A DNA stretch of 64,000 bases, taken from NCBI RefSeq assembly GCF_008709555.1, contig NZ_VYIJ01000006.1, forward strand, positions 1 to 64,000, in the 5' to 3' direction. Below are positions 36,391 through 44,997 of this stretch, piece by piece (the stretch's first letter is position 1; every line of letters begins with the position of its first letter). The translations under genes were made by a program, and so were the position numbers. A model generated the notes under the pieces. It did no database searches, had not been told where the DNA came from, and worked only from the letters and a program-made list of their open reading frames with translations. This stretch comes from Thermoplasma sp. (GTDB lineage: Archaea; Thermoplasmatota; Thermoplasmata; Thermoplasmatales; Thermoplasmataceae).

Positions 36391-37101
36391 ATGTTCAACA
36401 GCATCGATCGCAGGGAGGCATTGGCAGCGGTCGGTGTTGGTGTACTTTTCATGATAATCGCGCTGGTTGTGCAGGATATCGTACAGGAGATACCTGCCCT
36501 CTTGTTCCTGACCAGGGATCACTTCACCGTGTCAGGCCTTGTTGATCGGCTATCATCGTTTGAACTAAAAAATTCGATCTTGTATTCTCTCTATATAGGG
36601 ATCACGGCCGGCTTCATACAGGAGGGATTCACATTCATTGCTGTTGACACAAGAACAAGATATATGGCCTTCTTCATCGGGCTCGGTTTCTCCGCAGTGG
36701 ATATAGCGATACTCTCACTTGAAATGTATTTCGAGCCTCTGATAGATATCCACGGATCCATGAGCATATCTGGATTTGAGTGGATTCTTGTGTCTCTCAA
36801 CGTAGTGTCATCGATCCTGTTTCATCCAGGTACGGCTACGTTCATGAAATGGGGGCAGCTGCGAGGTTTAGGCAGATTCACTTATATTATATCTTCATCG
36901 ATGCACACAGTCTTGGATGGTGGTGTCGTGTACACAGATCTCTATGTGATCGTAGACAGATCGATGTATGTTGAAGCAAGTGTGATGTTCTGGATCATCG
37001 CCATTGCGATATCTGTTGTCATGTTTGTCTTGGGTGTAACGAAGCTGTCATCGGTAAGTGATGAAGAAGAATTCAAAAAAGAGGAGCCAGTGGTATTCTG
37101 A
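36391..37101 (+). CDS. Integral membrane protein, possibly YhfC-like
   Basis: This is a 236-residue protein with about six membrane helices and an acidic/basic C-terminal tail (SDEEEFKKEEP). The segment GITAGFIQEGFTFIAVD followed by FFIGLGFSAVDIAIL recalls YhfC/CPBP-like membrane proteins, where a Glu-rich helix and a later Gly-rich helix face the membrane active site; the glutamate pair here is reduced to a single Glu, so activity is doubtful. The start ATG 36391 has GGTGAT 9 bases upstream. It is probably in an operon with the YbjQ gene. The family call is tentative. Confidence 0.6.
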   Translation: MFNSIDRREALAAVGVGVLFMIIALVVQDIVQEIPALLFLTRDHFTVSGLVDRLSSFELKNSILYSLYIGITAGFIQEGFTFIAVDTRTRYMAFFIGLGFSAVDIAILSLEMYFEPLIDIHGSMSISGFEWILVSLNVVSSILFHPGTATFMKWGQLRGLGRFTYIISSSMHTVLDGGVVYTDLYVIVDRSMYVEASVMFWIIAIAISVVMFVLGVTKLSSVSDEEEFKKEEPVVF

Positions 37102-37233
37102 AGACAAGCAATGACTATATCTTTATAACATTTGAGTTTGAAACCTAACCTGTAGTACAAAAAAAGAAAGATATATTTTTCATGGCGTGCTGCCATTAAA
37201 AGATCTATTGGATATCTGTAGTATTTTTCTGAA

Positions 37234-37713
37234 TCAGTTCAGCTTGGCAACGAAATCCTGTATCTCCTTGTAGTTCGGTTCCTTTCCAGGATCATCGCTT
37301 ATCCAGGCATACCTTACTATACCGTCCCTGTCTATGACGAAGACCGACCTCTTTGATGCGGTAAGGCCAGGTACGTTCACGAAGTTTTCGTGTAATACGC
37401 CATACTTCTTCGATATCTCCCTGTTCGAATCGCTGATGAGGTCAAATGTCAGATTGTTCTTCTTTGCGAATTCAGCCAGAGAAAATGGAGAATCGACGCT
37501 TATGCCTATGACCTTGGCATTCACCTTATTGAAGTTCGCCATAGAATCCCTGAACGTGCACATCTCCTTTGTACACACGCTGGTGAACGCACCAGGGAAG
37601 AAGGCCAGAACAACCTTCTGACCCTTGAAATCGGAGAGCTTTCTCATCTTCAGATTTGTGTCCGGAGCCTCGAAGTCCGGAGCCTTGTCACCTACTTTTA
37701 CTACCATAACCAT
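37234..37713 (-). CDS. Peroxiredoxin (BCP/AhpE-like, atypical)
   Basis: This is a second thiol peroxidase, 159 residues. The peroxidatic Cys47 lies in [14 protein letters not shown], where Cys52 is five residues on and could resolve it intramolecularly, as in BCP-type enzymes. There is no C-terminal resolving cysteine, in contrast to the 2-Cys peroxiredoxin at 4144-4668. The start is ATG 37713 ([10 protein letters not shown]) with AGAGGT just upstream, so the frame open to 37785 is not used; ATG 37707 is also possible. No PerR-like box is visible in its promoter. It lies between purA and a convergent membrane protein gene. Confidence 0.92.
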   Translation of the reverse strand: MVMVVKVGDKAPDFEAPDTNLKMRKLSDFKGQKVVLAFFPGAFTSVCTKEMCTFRDSMANFNKVNAKVIGISVDSPFSLAEFAKKNNLTFDLISDSNREISKKYGVLHENFVNVPGLTASKRSVFVIDRDGIVRYAWISDDPGKEPNYKEIQDFVAKLN

Positions 37714-37851
37714 ACCTCTGTTTTGCCCAAAAACCTGTAATGGGCCATCTCGGGCTATGCCAGGATATTCATGCATATGCTGCACATTTCCTGGATCGCC
37801 TGAGGATGTATGGACATCGACGTAAATTAATTTAAGCTTTTGTAGCTGGAA

Positions 37852-39159
37852 TTATTTTATTATCCTCACAGTTCTGTTTCTCTCCTTGCCCATTGATATT
37901 ATGCCTATCGGCTTTCCTACCTGTTCCTCAACGTACTTTATGTATCTGACAAGTCTTGGCGGCAGTTGCTCTATGGAGATCTTCCTTCCACTGATCGAGT
38001 CCGATATCTGGCCCCAGCCATCGAACTCATCATACACGGGCTGAACTCTCTTTATGGTATCCATATCCCTTGGAATGTAATCTATGGGCTTTCCATCAAG
38101 GACGTACTGCCTGCACACCTTAACCTTGTCCAGCATGCCAAGGGTGTCAACTTTTGTTATCGCTATCTCATCCACATCATCTATCCTGACAGCATACTTC
38201 AGCATCGGCAGATCGAGCCATCCAACGCGCCTTGGCCTTCCCGTGGTTGTCCCGTATTCACCTCCGAGATCCCTGAGCTGCTTGGCCAGATCTCCGGTGA
38301 CCTCCGTTGGGAAAGGTCCCTCCCCTACCTTAGATACGTAGGCCTTTGCCACTCCTATTATCCTGTTAACCTTTCTCAGAGAAAAGCCTGTTCCGGTATA
38401 AATCGATGCGCTTATTGTGTTTGAGGATGTAACGAAGGGATAGAAACCGAAATCAGGGTCTAGAAATACACCCTGTGCTCCTTCAAAGAGTATTCTCTTG
38501 CCCTGAGAATACAGGCCTTCTATCGCTAGTTCTGTATAATCTAGGTATCCATTCAGCTTCTGCGCGGCCCCATTGATCTCCTTGGCCATATCCTCTCTCT
38601 TCGATGGATCGGAAAATTCTGTACCGGACAGGAGGTTCGAGTGCATCCTGTACATGGTTTCGATCTTCTCCCTCAGCACGTTGAGGTCGGAGATATCCGC
38701 CATCCTTATCCCTGTGCGTGCATACTTGTCCTCATAGGTGGGGCCTATGCCCTGCGCCGTCGTTCCTATCATCAGGCTGGATCTGATCTTCTCCTCCTCG
38801 ACGTCTATCTGCCTGTGCATCTTCGTCACAACGTGTGCATTCCTGCTTATCATTATCTTCAGTGCCGGGTTTATTTTCTTCACTATCTCTATCTCAGGAA
38901 TCAGTGAAACCGGATCGATCACCATACCGCTGCCCAGGACAACGTAGGAGGTTCGCAGTGATCCTGATGGAAGAAGATGGAACTTGAATGTGCCTTCATC
39001 GGTCACCACGGTATGTCCAGCGTTCGTTCCACCGTTGAATCTCACAACAACATCGTATGATCCGCTCAGATAATCGGTTATCTTGCCCTTTCCCTCATCA
39101 CCAAACTGCAGGCCAACAACCGCTGCAGTCCTATCGCCCTCTCCATTAGGTACAACCAT
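37852..39159 (-). CDS. purA: Adenylosuccinate synthetase
   Basis: This enzyme joins IMP and aspartate with GTP to make adenylosuccinate, the first step from IMP to AMP. The 435-residue protein opens with GLQFGDEGKGKITDYL (GTP-binding P-loop and catalytic Asp), then VVRFNGGTNAGHTVV with the catalytic His, IGTTAQGIGPTYEDK for IMP binding, GAQGVFLDPDFG, and the C-terminal aspartate loop in the region TTTGRPRRVGWLDL. All expected motifs are present and length is normal. The start is ATG 39159, ten residues longer at the N terminus than many. It is divergent from gcvH. Confidence 0.97.
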   Translation of the reverse strand: MVVPNGEGDRTAAVVGLQFGDEGKGKITDYLSGSYDVVVRFNGGTNAGHTVVTDEGTFKFHLLPSGSLRTSYVVLGSGMVIDPVSLIPEIEIVKKINPALKIMISRNAHVVTKMHRQIDVEEEKIRSSLMIGTTAQGIGPTYEDKYARTGIRMADISDLNVLREKIETMYRMHSNLLSGTEFSDPSKREDMAKEINGAAQKLNGYLDYTELAIEGLYSQGKRILFEGAQGVFLDPDFGFYPFVTSSNTISASIYTGTGFSLRKVNRIIGVAKAYVSKVGEGPFPTEVTGDLAKQLRDLGGEYGTTTGRPRRVGWLDLPMLKYAVRIDDVDEIAITKVDTLGMLDKVKVCRQYVLDGKPIDYIPRDMDTIKRVQPVYDEFDGWGQISDSISGRKISIEQLPPRLVRYIKYVEEQVGKPIGIISMGKERNRTVRIIK

Positions 39160-39266
39160 AGAGACCTTAACACTATATTCTGGTAAGATAAAAGGTTTCT
39201 TTGCGCTGTATGCCTGCTTTAGCAGGGAGAAGAAGTGAAAATGAATGGATGATCCTAAAACGACAA

Positions 39267-39276
39267 AAAAATATAG
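39267..39276 (+). promoter_or_regulatory. TATA box of gcvH
   Basis: AAAATATAGG is centred about 27 bases before ATG 39299. This favours the leaderless start MTEVPEG over TTG 39293. Confidence 0.5.
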
Positions 39277-39298
39277 GCTTTAGCGCTTTAGATTGATC

Positions 39299-39667
39299 AT
39301 GACAGAGGTACCAGAGGGTTTGAACTACACGAAGACGCATGAATGGTACAAGAAGGATGGAAAAACCGCAACCATCGGCATAACGGATTACGCGCAGTCC
39401 CAGATGACGGACATAGTCTATGTGGATCTGCCGAAGGTGGGCGACAAAAAGAAGGCAGGCGATGTCCTTCTAACGATAGAGTCCGTTAAATCTGCGGAGG
39501 ACGTCTATTCTCCCATAACCGGCACGGTAACGGCCGTGAACGATGAGGTTGTAAAGCATCCGGAATCCATAAACAAGGATCCTTATGGCAGCTGGCTCGT
39601 GAAGATGACTATAGAAAGCGAGGGAGAACACCTATCTGCTTCTGAATACAGGAAGTTAATACAATGA
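39299..39667 (+). CDS. gcvH: Glycine cleavage system H protein
   Basis: This 122-residue lipoyl carrier shuttles the aminomethyl group of glycine between the P, T and L proteins. The lipoylated lysine is Lys64 in LTIESVKSAEDVYSP, flanked by the conserved Glu and Ser. TKTHEWYKKDG and YAQSQMTDIVYVDLP are typical H-protein strands. The gcvPA/gcvPB subunits lie 5.7 kb downstream; no T protein is in the window. The gene overlaps the rRNA methyltransferase start by 4 bases (ATGA), so the two are translationally coupled. Start is chosen by TATA spacing. Confidence 0.96.
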   Translation: MTEVPEGLNYTKTHEWYKKDGKTATIGITDYAQSQMTDIVYVDLPKVGDKKKAGDVLLTIESVKSAEDVYSPITGTVTAVNDEVVKHPESINKDPYGSWLVKMTIESEGEHLSASEYRKLIQ

Positions 39668-40299
39668 GCGAGGATCACAGGGACCAGTACTACTGGCGGG
39701 CCAAGAAGGACCAGTTCAGGAGCAGGGCAGCATACAAGCTGGAGTTCCTGATCGATCGATACGGCATAGTGAAGGATGGGCAGACTATACTTGAGATAGG
39801 CTCTTCTCCAGGTGGATGGACTCAGGTCCTTGTCGATCGATCATGCCGGGTGCTTGCAGTGGATATGCAACCCATGGACGAGATCCCGGACGTGACGTTC
39901 CTCAAACTCAACATACTCAGGGAGAACGCGCTAGATCGGATAAAGGATGGGATGGTCAGATCTGGGATACAGAAATTCGATGCTGTCCTTTCTGACGCCA
40001 TGGCGAAGACCAGCGGGATAAGAAGCTCCGACCATGCGGCCTCTGTGATGATAGGAGAATCGGTCATGAGGATCGCCACTGAAACGCTGCGGAAGGGAGG
40101 TAATGCCGTGGTGAAGCAGTTTCAGGGCGACATGACCGCAGATTTCATAAGGAGATGGGGAAAGTATTTCAGGGATCACAGGATAACAAAACCTCCTGCA
40201 TCCAGAAAGGAATCCAGCGAGATATACATAATCTTTTACGGATTAGCAACTGAGGCAACTGATAAAAATATGCATGACCCAGGATCGGATCTTGCTTAA
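39664..40299 (+). CDS. rlmE: 23S rRNA 2'-O-ribose methyltransferase RlmE (FtsJ)
   Basis: This is a 211-residue SAM-dependent methyltransferase that modifies a uridine ribose in 23S rRNA. Family marks are AKKDQFRSRAAYKLEF with the first catalytic Lys, LEIGSSPGGWTQVL for SAM binding, LAVDMQPMD, DAVLSDAMAKTSG with the catalytic Asp, and GGNAVVKQFQGD with the second Lys. The K-D-K-E set closes with Glu in ASRKESSEIYII. It overlaps gcvH by 4 bases, an unusual pairing. A short tail beyond the fold is present. Length is usual. Confidence 0.95.
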   Translation: MSEDHRDQYYWRAKKDQFRSRAAYKLEFLIDRYGIVKDGQTILEIGSSPGGWTQVLVDRSCRVLAVDMQPMDEIPDVTFLKLNILRENALDRIKDGMVRSGIQKFDAVLSDAMAKTSGIRSSDHAASVMIGESVMRIATETLRKGGNAVVKQFQGDMTADFIRRWGKYFRDHRITKPPASRKESSEIYIIFYGLATEATDKNMHDPGSDLA

Positions 40300-40925
40300 A
40301 TGCCATCCGACAGGAATTTCTTAAGCTGATCATAGAATTCAAGTTCTGTTATTATGAATACGGTGCTTCCCCTTTCAGAGGATAGGTATTCTCTGATCTT
40401 TCCCTCTATGTAGGAAAGCCTGTAATCCTCAACCCTCTTGAGGCCCTTCACCCTGTTCATGGTCTCCTCCCATCTCCTGACGAAATCCTCTGGGCTTGTA
40501 TCTCCGAATTCCATCCTTGTGACGCGCCTTTTCCTGAGAGAATTCCGCAGAAGATCGAATATCTTCACGTTCTTCACATAGAAGTCAGAATATTCCTTCT
40601 CAGGAACATCCAGTGGTTTCAGTTCCTTGCCGTTTTCCTCGGCATACTTCACCGCCTCGATGTATATCGGAGGCGGAGTCATGACCTCGCCATAGACCGA
40701 TAAATGCAGACCATACGATATCTCGTAATCCGACATCGATAGTTCAAATGGATCTTTAAGAAAAGCGGACAGCCCATCGATCTGCTCCCTGCTCAGAACG
40801 ATATAGATGGCGTCCGGATGATCCTGGTTCAGCTCATTCCTGAGATCGTCTCCGTCCCTGACAAGGCCCTTTATGCCACCGAACAGTGTTATGTCATGCC
40901 CGCCATTCTGGAATCTGGCGATCAT
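40296..40925 (-). CDS. Conserved hypothetical protein
   Basis: I do not recognise this 209-residue protein. From ATG 40925 it begins MIARFQNGGHDITLFGGIKG, followed by alpha/beta stretches (AIYIVLSREQIDGL) and a long helical C-terminal half rich in Arg and Glu (RKRRVTRMEFGD; ETMNRVKGLKRVEDYRL). The end STVFIITELEFYDQL is a final strand and helix. The pattern recalls TraB-like or nucleotide-utilising proteins, but no motif decides. It overlaps the upstream HTH regulator by 4 bases (ATGA), so the two are coupled and may work together. The last 4 bases overlap rlmE tail-to-tail. Confidence 0.7.
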   Translation of the reverse strand: MIARFQNGGHDITLFGGIKGLVRDGDDLRNELNQDHPDAIYIVLSREQIDGLSAFLKDPFELSMSDYEISYGLHLSVYGEVMTPPPIYIEAVKYAEENGKELKPLDVPEKEYSDFYVKNVKIFDLLRNSLRKRRVTRMEFGDTSPEDFVRRWEETMNRVKGLKRVEDYRLSYIEGKIREYLSSERGSTVFIITELEFYDQLKKFLSDGI

Positions 40926-41860
40926 CTTGCCCTTTTCTCCAGCATCCTGAGGAGTTCGTCCTTGCCAGTCATCCTCTCCAGATCCACCATGCTGATCACT
41001 GGGCATCCGCTTATGTTCTCTTTTGTTGTGTTGTTCTTGCTTATGAGAAAAGCATCATCTTCCAGAACATCGCTTATTCTCTTCATGATCTTTATTCTAG
41101 TGCTGTCTGCATCATCTGATAGAAGAGAGGCTATGATCGATACAACCTCCTCATCCCTGGCCAGTATGTCAAATGGCATCCTGTAAGCTGGCTTTGTGTC
41201 TAGGCCTATTCTCTCGAAGATATCGAGGAGCATCTGTATGTATATGTCATCAACCTTTTCCTCCTGCTGGAAATTCTCTGGAAGGATCTTGAAAAGATCC
41301 GTGTGATCGACCAGATCCGACTTCATGATCTCCTGCAGCTTGAGGAATATGTCTATGGTCGCGGATGATCCGTTTTCGTACAGCGAGACGGATCTCCTGG
41401 ATACGCCCAGGTAATGCGATAGGTATCCTATGGACAGACTCATCTTGACCCTCATCTCCCTGAGGGCCTCGCCATTTATCTTCACATAGAAGCCGCCCGG
41501 GCCAGAGTATATATATGGTTTCTCCCCGTTGATATAGTCCCTTAAGGTGTCGAGGGATGATATTGGAATTCCGTGCCTGTAGTATATCACGCCGTCTTCG
41601 AGGCGCCCACCGCCCGTCTTCTCTCCCACGATGGCTGCCGTCGATCTGAGGAACTTTGCGACCTTTGCTAGTTGATACGCCGTGGTCGGTTTCAGTGTAT
41701 CTATATTGTAAAGAACCTTGAGCACGTATCTCTCTATATCTCTCCTGGCGATTATATCAAAGGATGCTGAGAACTGCCCGCCCACATCGGCCACCGCAAA
41801 GCCATTGTCCAGAAGCATAGATATGGTCTTTGATATCAGAGCATCCTTCTTATCTTCCAC
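40922..41860 (-). CDS. Archaeal XRE-type HTH transcriptional regulator
   Basis: This is a 312-residue regulator of an archaea-specific family with a central helix-turn-helix. The N-terminal half (KDALISKTISMLLDNGF; FDIIARRDIERYVLKVLYNID) resembles a restriction-endonuclease-like or nuclease-derived fold in this family. The HTH MSLSIGYLSHYLGVSRRSVS lies near residues 140-160, and a helical C-terminal domain follows. The start is GTG 41860; TATA CTTAAATATAG (41882-41892) lies about 27 bases upstream, so the mRNA is leaderless with GTG. The downstream gene is coupled. Target genes are unknown. Confidence 0.85.
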   Translation of the reverse strand: MEDKKDALISKTISMLLDNGFAVADVGGQFSASFDIIARRDIERYVLKVLYNIDTLKPTTAYQLAKVAKFLRSTAAIVGEKTGGGRLEDGVIYYRHGIPISSLDTLRDYINGEKPYIYSGPGGFYVKINGEALREMRVKMSLSIGYLSHYLGVSRRSVSLYENGSSATIDIFLKLQEIMKSDLVDHTDLFKILPENFQQEEKVDDIYIQMLLDIFERIGLDTKPAYRMPFDILARDEEVVSIIASLLSDDADSTRIKIMKRISDVLEDDAFLISKNNTTKENISGCPVISMVDLERMTGKDELLRMLEKRAR

Positions 41861-42073
41861 AGCACTTATTATGATATTCTATATTTAAGCATTTCCATAC
41901 GGAATATAAAGACCAAGTTTAATTTTAATTATTAAATAGATATAGGCCATATTTTGACTCCATGCACGGAATTGTCAGTTCAGTTTGATAATAATTTTAA
42001 TATTCGATTTATTATGTTTACATATTAATTAGTATAATTTAAATATGCATTTGAAATATCATATCTGATAGAT

Positions 42074-42523
42074 ATGGTTAAAGACTATGTCGCTATGCTC
42101 AAGGAGGCCGGGTACAAGATAACCCCGCAGAGGCTGGCGGTTATAGAGTATCTGAAGAAGGGGCCAGGGCACTTCACTGCAAACGATGTTTATAAGGAGA
42201 TCAAGAAGAGCATCCCAACGATCACCCTCGCCACAGTATACAACATACTGAAGGCCTTTGCAGATGTCAGATGCATAAACTCATTCGATGTGGATGGGAC
42301 GACCTGGTTTGAGAATGAGGTAGAACTCCACGCGAATCTTATGTGCAAGGTCTGTGGGAACATAGTTGATGTCAAGATAGACAAGGGAAAACTGCTGGAC
42401 CTGCTCAGGGAAAACTCAGATGCCGATTTCGAGAACATAACACTCTTCGTCAGGGGAGTGTGCCCTGAGTGTAAGGCAAAGGAGAAGCAGGAATCAGTGA
42501 GCACGAAGCCGATCGTTCACTGA
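42074..42523 (+). CDS. Fur/PerR-family metalloregulator
   Basis: This is a 149-residue winged-helix repressor of the Fur family. The DNA-binding part has YKITPQRLAVIEYLKK and TITLATVYNILKAF (recognition helix). The metal-binding and dimerisation part has ELHANLMCKVCGN (His and first CxxC) and GVCPECK (second CxxC), the structural zinc site found in PerR and many Fur proteins. The residue pattern does not settle Fur versus PerR. A PerR-like box lies on the 2-Cys peroxiredoxin promoter at 4690-4704, which makes it the likeliest target in this window. A TATA-like AATTTAAATATG (42035-42046) serves the gene. Confidence 0.92.
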   Translation: MVKDYVAMLKEAGYKITPQRLAVIEYLKKGPGHFTANDVYKEIKKSIPTITLATVYNILKAFADVRCINSFDVDGTTWFENEVELHANLMCKVCGNIVDVKIDKGKLLDLLRENSDADFENITLFVRGVCPECKAKEKQESVSTKPIVH

Positions 42524-42571
42524 CCCCTTTAACATTTTATAGAAAGCCTTCATTTAAATTTAATCTATCCG

Positions 42572-42593
42572 TATCCATACGAAATCGTTCGGA
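42572..42593. terminator. Hairpin between convergent genes
   Basis: ATCC and ACGA pair with TCGT and GGAT around a tight loop (42572-42593), between the convergent regulator and guaA-B genes. It could be a two-way terminator. Weak evidence. Confidence 0.3.
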
Positions 42594-42621
42594 TATGGCT
42601 TTTTGGAACTTACGCTTGCGT

Positions 42622-43554
42622 TCATTCCCATTCTATTGTTGCTGGTGGCTTGTTGGTTATATCGTATACAACACGATTTATTTCCGGCAGTTCATCCGTT
42701 ATGGTATTCGCTATATCCTCAAGGAGATCCCATGATGGTTTCGTGAAGGTACCGGTCATCGCATCTATGCTGTCGATCATCCTTACGGCCACAGTATATC
42801 CGTAAGCCCTCCTGTCTCCATGGACACCCGTCGTTCTCACTGGAAGAAGAACTGCGAAGTACTGCCATGGCCTCTGATCAGGTTTGAGCGCGTTCTCGAT
42901 CTTATCCTCAACGATCTTTGTGGCCTTCCTCAGGAGATCGATCTTTTCCGGTGTGACTTCGCCCATGATCCGCACCGCAAGGCCAGGGCCAGGAAAAGGC
43001 TGGAGATCCGTCCTCAGGCCAAGCTCTCTGGACATGGATCTGATCTCATCCTTGTAGAAATCACGCAGCGGCTCGACGAGCTTCAGTTTCATCTCCTTGG
43101 GAAGCCCGCCCACGTTGTGATGGCTCTTTATTGTATCCCTCTTCTGGCCACCGCTCTCTATCCAATCCGGAGCTATTGTGCCCTGAAGCAGGTACTCAGC
43201 TTGAAAATTTTCTGCCTCTTCATTCAGGACGTCTATGAATGTCTTACCTATGATCTTGCGCTTCTCTTCGGGATCGGTGACCCCCTTCAGGGCACCAATG
43301 AAGCGATCCGAAGCATCCACGATCCTGTAGTTCATGCCATGATCTTCGAAGAATTTCCTTACACGATCTGCCTCTCCTATCCTGATAAGGCCCGTATCAA
43401 CGAAGACGCAAAGAAGCCTGTCTCCAAGGACCTGGGAGGCTAAAACCGAAAGAAGCGAGCTGTCCTGTCCCCCAGAAACAGCCATTATCGCACGGCCCTT
43501 GACCTTTTCAGAAATTTCACTTTTAACCTGATCAATGTAAGAAGAGCTGTTCAT
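42622..43554 (-). CDS. guaAB: GMP synthase subunit B (ATP pyrophosphatase)
   Basis: This is the synthetase half of GMP synthase: it adenylates XMP and accepts ammonia from the separate glutaminase subunit to make GMP. The 310-residue protein has the PP-loop [14 protein letters not shown] (residues 24-37), [20 protein letters not shown], and the C-terminal dimer domain with [14 protein letters not shown] and [20 protein letters not shown]. As in many archaea the glutaminase is a separate gene, not seen here. It ends in the usual IEWE. Start at ATG 43554. Length is normal. Confidence 0.96.
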   Translation of the reverse strand: MNSSSYIDQVKSEISEKVKGRAIMAVSGGQDSSLLSVLASQVLGDRLLCVFVDTGLIRIGEADRVRKFFEDHGMNYRIVDASDRFIGALKGVTDPEEKRKIIGKTFIDVLNEEAENFQAEYLLQGTIAPDWIESGGQKRDTIKSHHNVGGLPKEMKLKLVEPLRDFYKDEIRSMSRELGLRTDLQPFPGPGLAVRIMGEVTPEKIDLLRKATKIVEDKIENALKPDQRPWQYFAVLLPVRTTGVHGDRRAYGYTVAVRMIDSIDAMTGTFTKPSWDLLEDIANTITDELPEINRVVYDITNKPPATIEWE

Positions 43555-43601
43555 TATGGCCGATTAAAAATATGGATAAATATTTTGTTTAATCCTGATC
43601 C

Positions 43602-43919
43602 TCAGGTTTTCATTATGAAGCCGAGGAAGACCAGGAGACCGATCACAACGCCTATTATGGCAGCTATTACATAGAAGATCGTCCCGAGCGCAACATATGC
43701 AGCCCACTGACCGAGACCGAAGTGGAACATGTATTTCGGTCCGACGATGTCAATAACCGCTACCACAAGACCAATGACCAGAAGTGCTGCTCCGGCTATC
43801 CTGCTCTTTCCGCTTCCAAAGTACGCGGTGAGTATACCGAGCACTATCAGCGACAGAGCCAGAAGGGCCAGAATCACAAGTAGGAAAACCTCCCAGTTCC
43901 ATGGAGACCAAGGAATCAC
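43602..43919 (-). CDS. Small membrane protein with three to four helices
   Basis: This 105-residue hydrophobic protein has helices at about 9-32 (VFLLVILALLALSLIVLGIL), 38-60, and 75-103, with a conserved-looking SGKSRIAG loop. It looks like generic small archaeal membrane proteins, and I cannot name it. It follows a stand-alone AsnC-type ligand-binding protein by 9 bases on the same strand, so the two are probably co-transcribed. No signal for localisation beyond the membrane is seen. Confidence 0.6.
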   Translation of the reverse strand: MIPWSPWNWEVFLLVILALLALSLIVLGILTAYFGSGKSRIAGAALLVIGLVVAVIDIVGPKYMFHFGLGQWAAYVALGTIFYVIAAIIGVVIGLLVFLGFIMKT

Positions 43920-43928
43920 TATACCACC

Positions 43929-44162
43929 TCACAGTTTTATTCCTGTCAGTGTCTTTGTGTCAATAACCCCGTCGATCGTCCTGATCTTCTCGATGACCAC
44001 CTCACCTATCTCGGTGAAATCCTTCATGTCCAGCTTAACTATTATATCGTATTCCCCGAACAGGGGGTGGGCTTCAACCACACCGTTAATCTTGAGCACC
44101 TTGTTATACACTTCATGTTCCTTTCCGGGAACGGTGCTAATCAGAACGAAGGCTATTGACAA
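43929..44162 (-). CDS. Stand-alone AsnC/Lrp ligand-binding (RAM) domain protein
   Basis: This 77-residue protein consists only of the RAM/AsnC_trans_reg domain: IAFVLISTVPGKEHEVYNKV, then EAHPLFGEYDIIVKLD and a helix and strand ending TIDGVIDTKTLTGI. The helix-turn-helix of Lrp regulators is absent, so it probably binds a small effector, such as an amino acid, and assembles with other regulators. It is the first gene of a two-gene unit with a small membrane protein. Stand-alone RAM proteins are common in archaea. Confidence 0.85.
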   Translation of the reverse strand: MSIAFVLISTVPGKEHEVYNKVLKINGVVEAHPLFGEYDIIVKLDMKDFTEIGEVVIEKIRTIDGVIDTKTLTGIKL

Positions 44163-44298
44163 TTTTCACCACTAAACTGTAATACTGTAAAATGTTAATA
44201 AATTTTGTGTTTTTCAGCGTATCGATATCATCTGTGATACCTGCATCCACGGTGCAGTGATGACGATAATGATATTAGTCCGTTATCGATAGACAACC

Positions 44299-44928
44299 GT
44301 GCTCATAACAGAGATATTCCACAGCATACAGGGTGAGGGGCCATATGCTGGTCTGCCCATGATATTTGTCAGAACTAATGTATGCAATATAAGATGCGAA
44401 TGGTGCGATACAAAGTATTCGTTTTATGGCGGAAAGGATATGGCGCTTTCCGATATATTGAATATAGTGAAGGAAGCAAAGGAAAATTGGGTCTGTTTCA
44501 CTGGTGGAGAACCTCTTGTACAGAGGGAGGCGCAGGAATTCGTGAGAGGCGTCGTAGACATGGGCAAAAATATTCTCATAGAAACAAACGGAACCATAAG
44601 CATAAGGAACTTTGTGTTCTCCGATCGCATATTCATAGATATGGACGTAAAGCCGCCCTCTGCGAAGGTCACAAAAGGTTTCCTTATGGACAACCTGAGA
44701 TACCTCCGCAGACAGGACTATCTTAAGATCGTGATTAAGGACGATGCCGATCTTGAGTTTGCCATGGATTTCGTGGATAGACATGGCGATGGGATAAGCT
44801 TCGTTTTTCAGCCGGCATGGGGATCAGATATACGTAGAATAGCCGATCGTGTGGTCGGTACTGGATACAACATCAGGGTACTGCCACAGATCCACAAGAT
44901 CATATACGGAGATGTGCCAGGAGTGTGA
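44299..44928 (+). CDS. queE: 7-carboxy-7-deazaguanine synthase (QueE)
   Basis: This radical SAM enzyme makes 7-carboxy-7-deazaguanine, the core of archaeosine in tRNA. The 209-residue protein begins TEIFHSIQGEGPYAGLPMIF, the QueE signature. It has the cluster motif CNIRCEWC (Cys29, 33, 36), then FTGGEPLVQ for SAM binding and ETNGTISI. The start is GTG 44299; ATGATATTAG (44269-44278) lies about 25 bases upstream, so the mRNA is likely leaderless with GTG. Other archaeosine genes are not in the window. Length is usual for archaeal QueE. Confidence 0.94.
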   Translation: MLITEIFHSIQGEGPYAGLPMIFVRTNVCNIRCEWCDTKYSFYGGKDMALSDILNIVKEAKENWVCFTGGEPLVQREAQEFVRGVVDMGKNILIETNGTISIRNFVFSDRIFIDMDVKPPSAKVTKGFLMDNLRYLRRQDYLKIVIKDDADLEFAMDFVDRHGDGISFVFQPAWGSDIRRIADRVVGTGYNIRVLPQIHKIIYGDVPGV

Positions 44929-44997
44929 AATGATATGCCATATCAGGAAATGCCTGTTTTTGCAAACAAATAAATCATCATAAGCGCTTATTGGATC

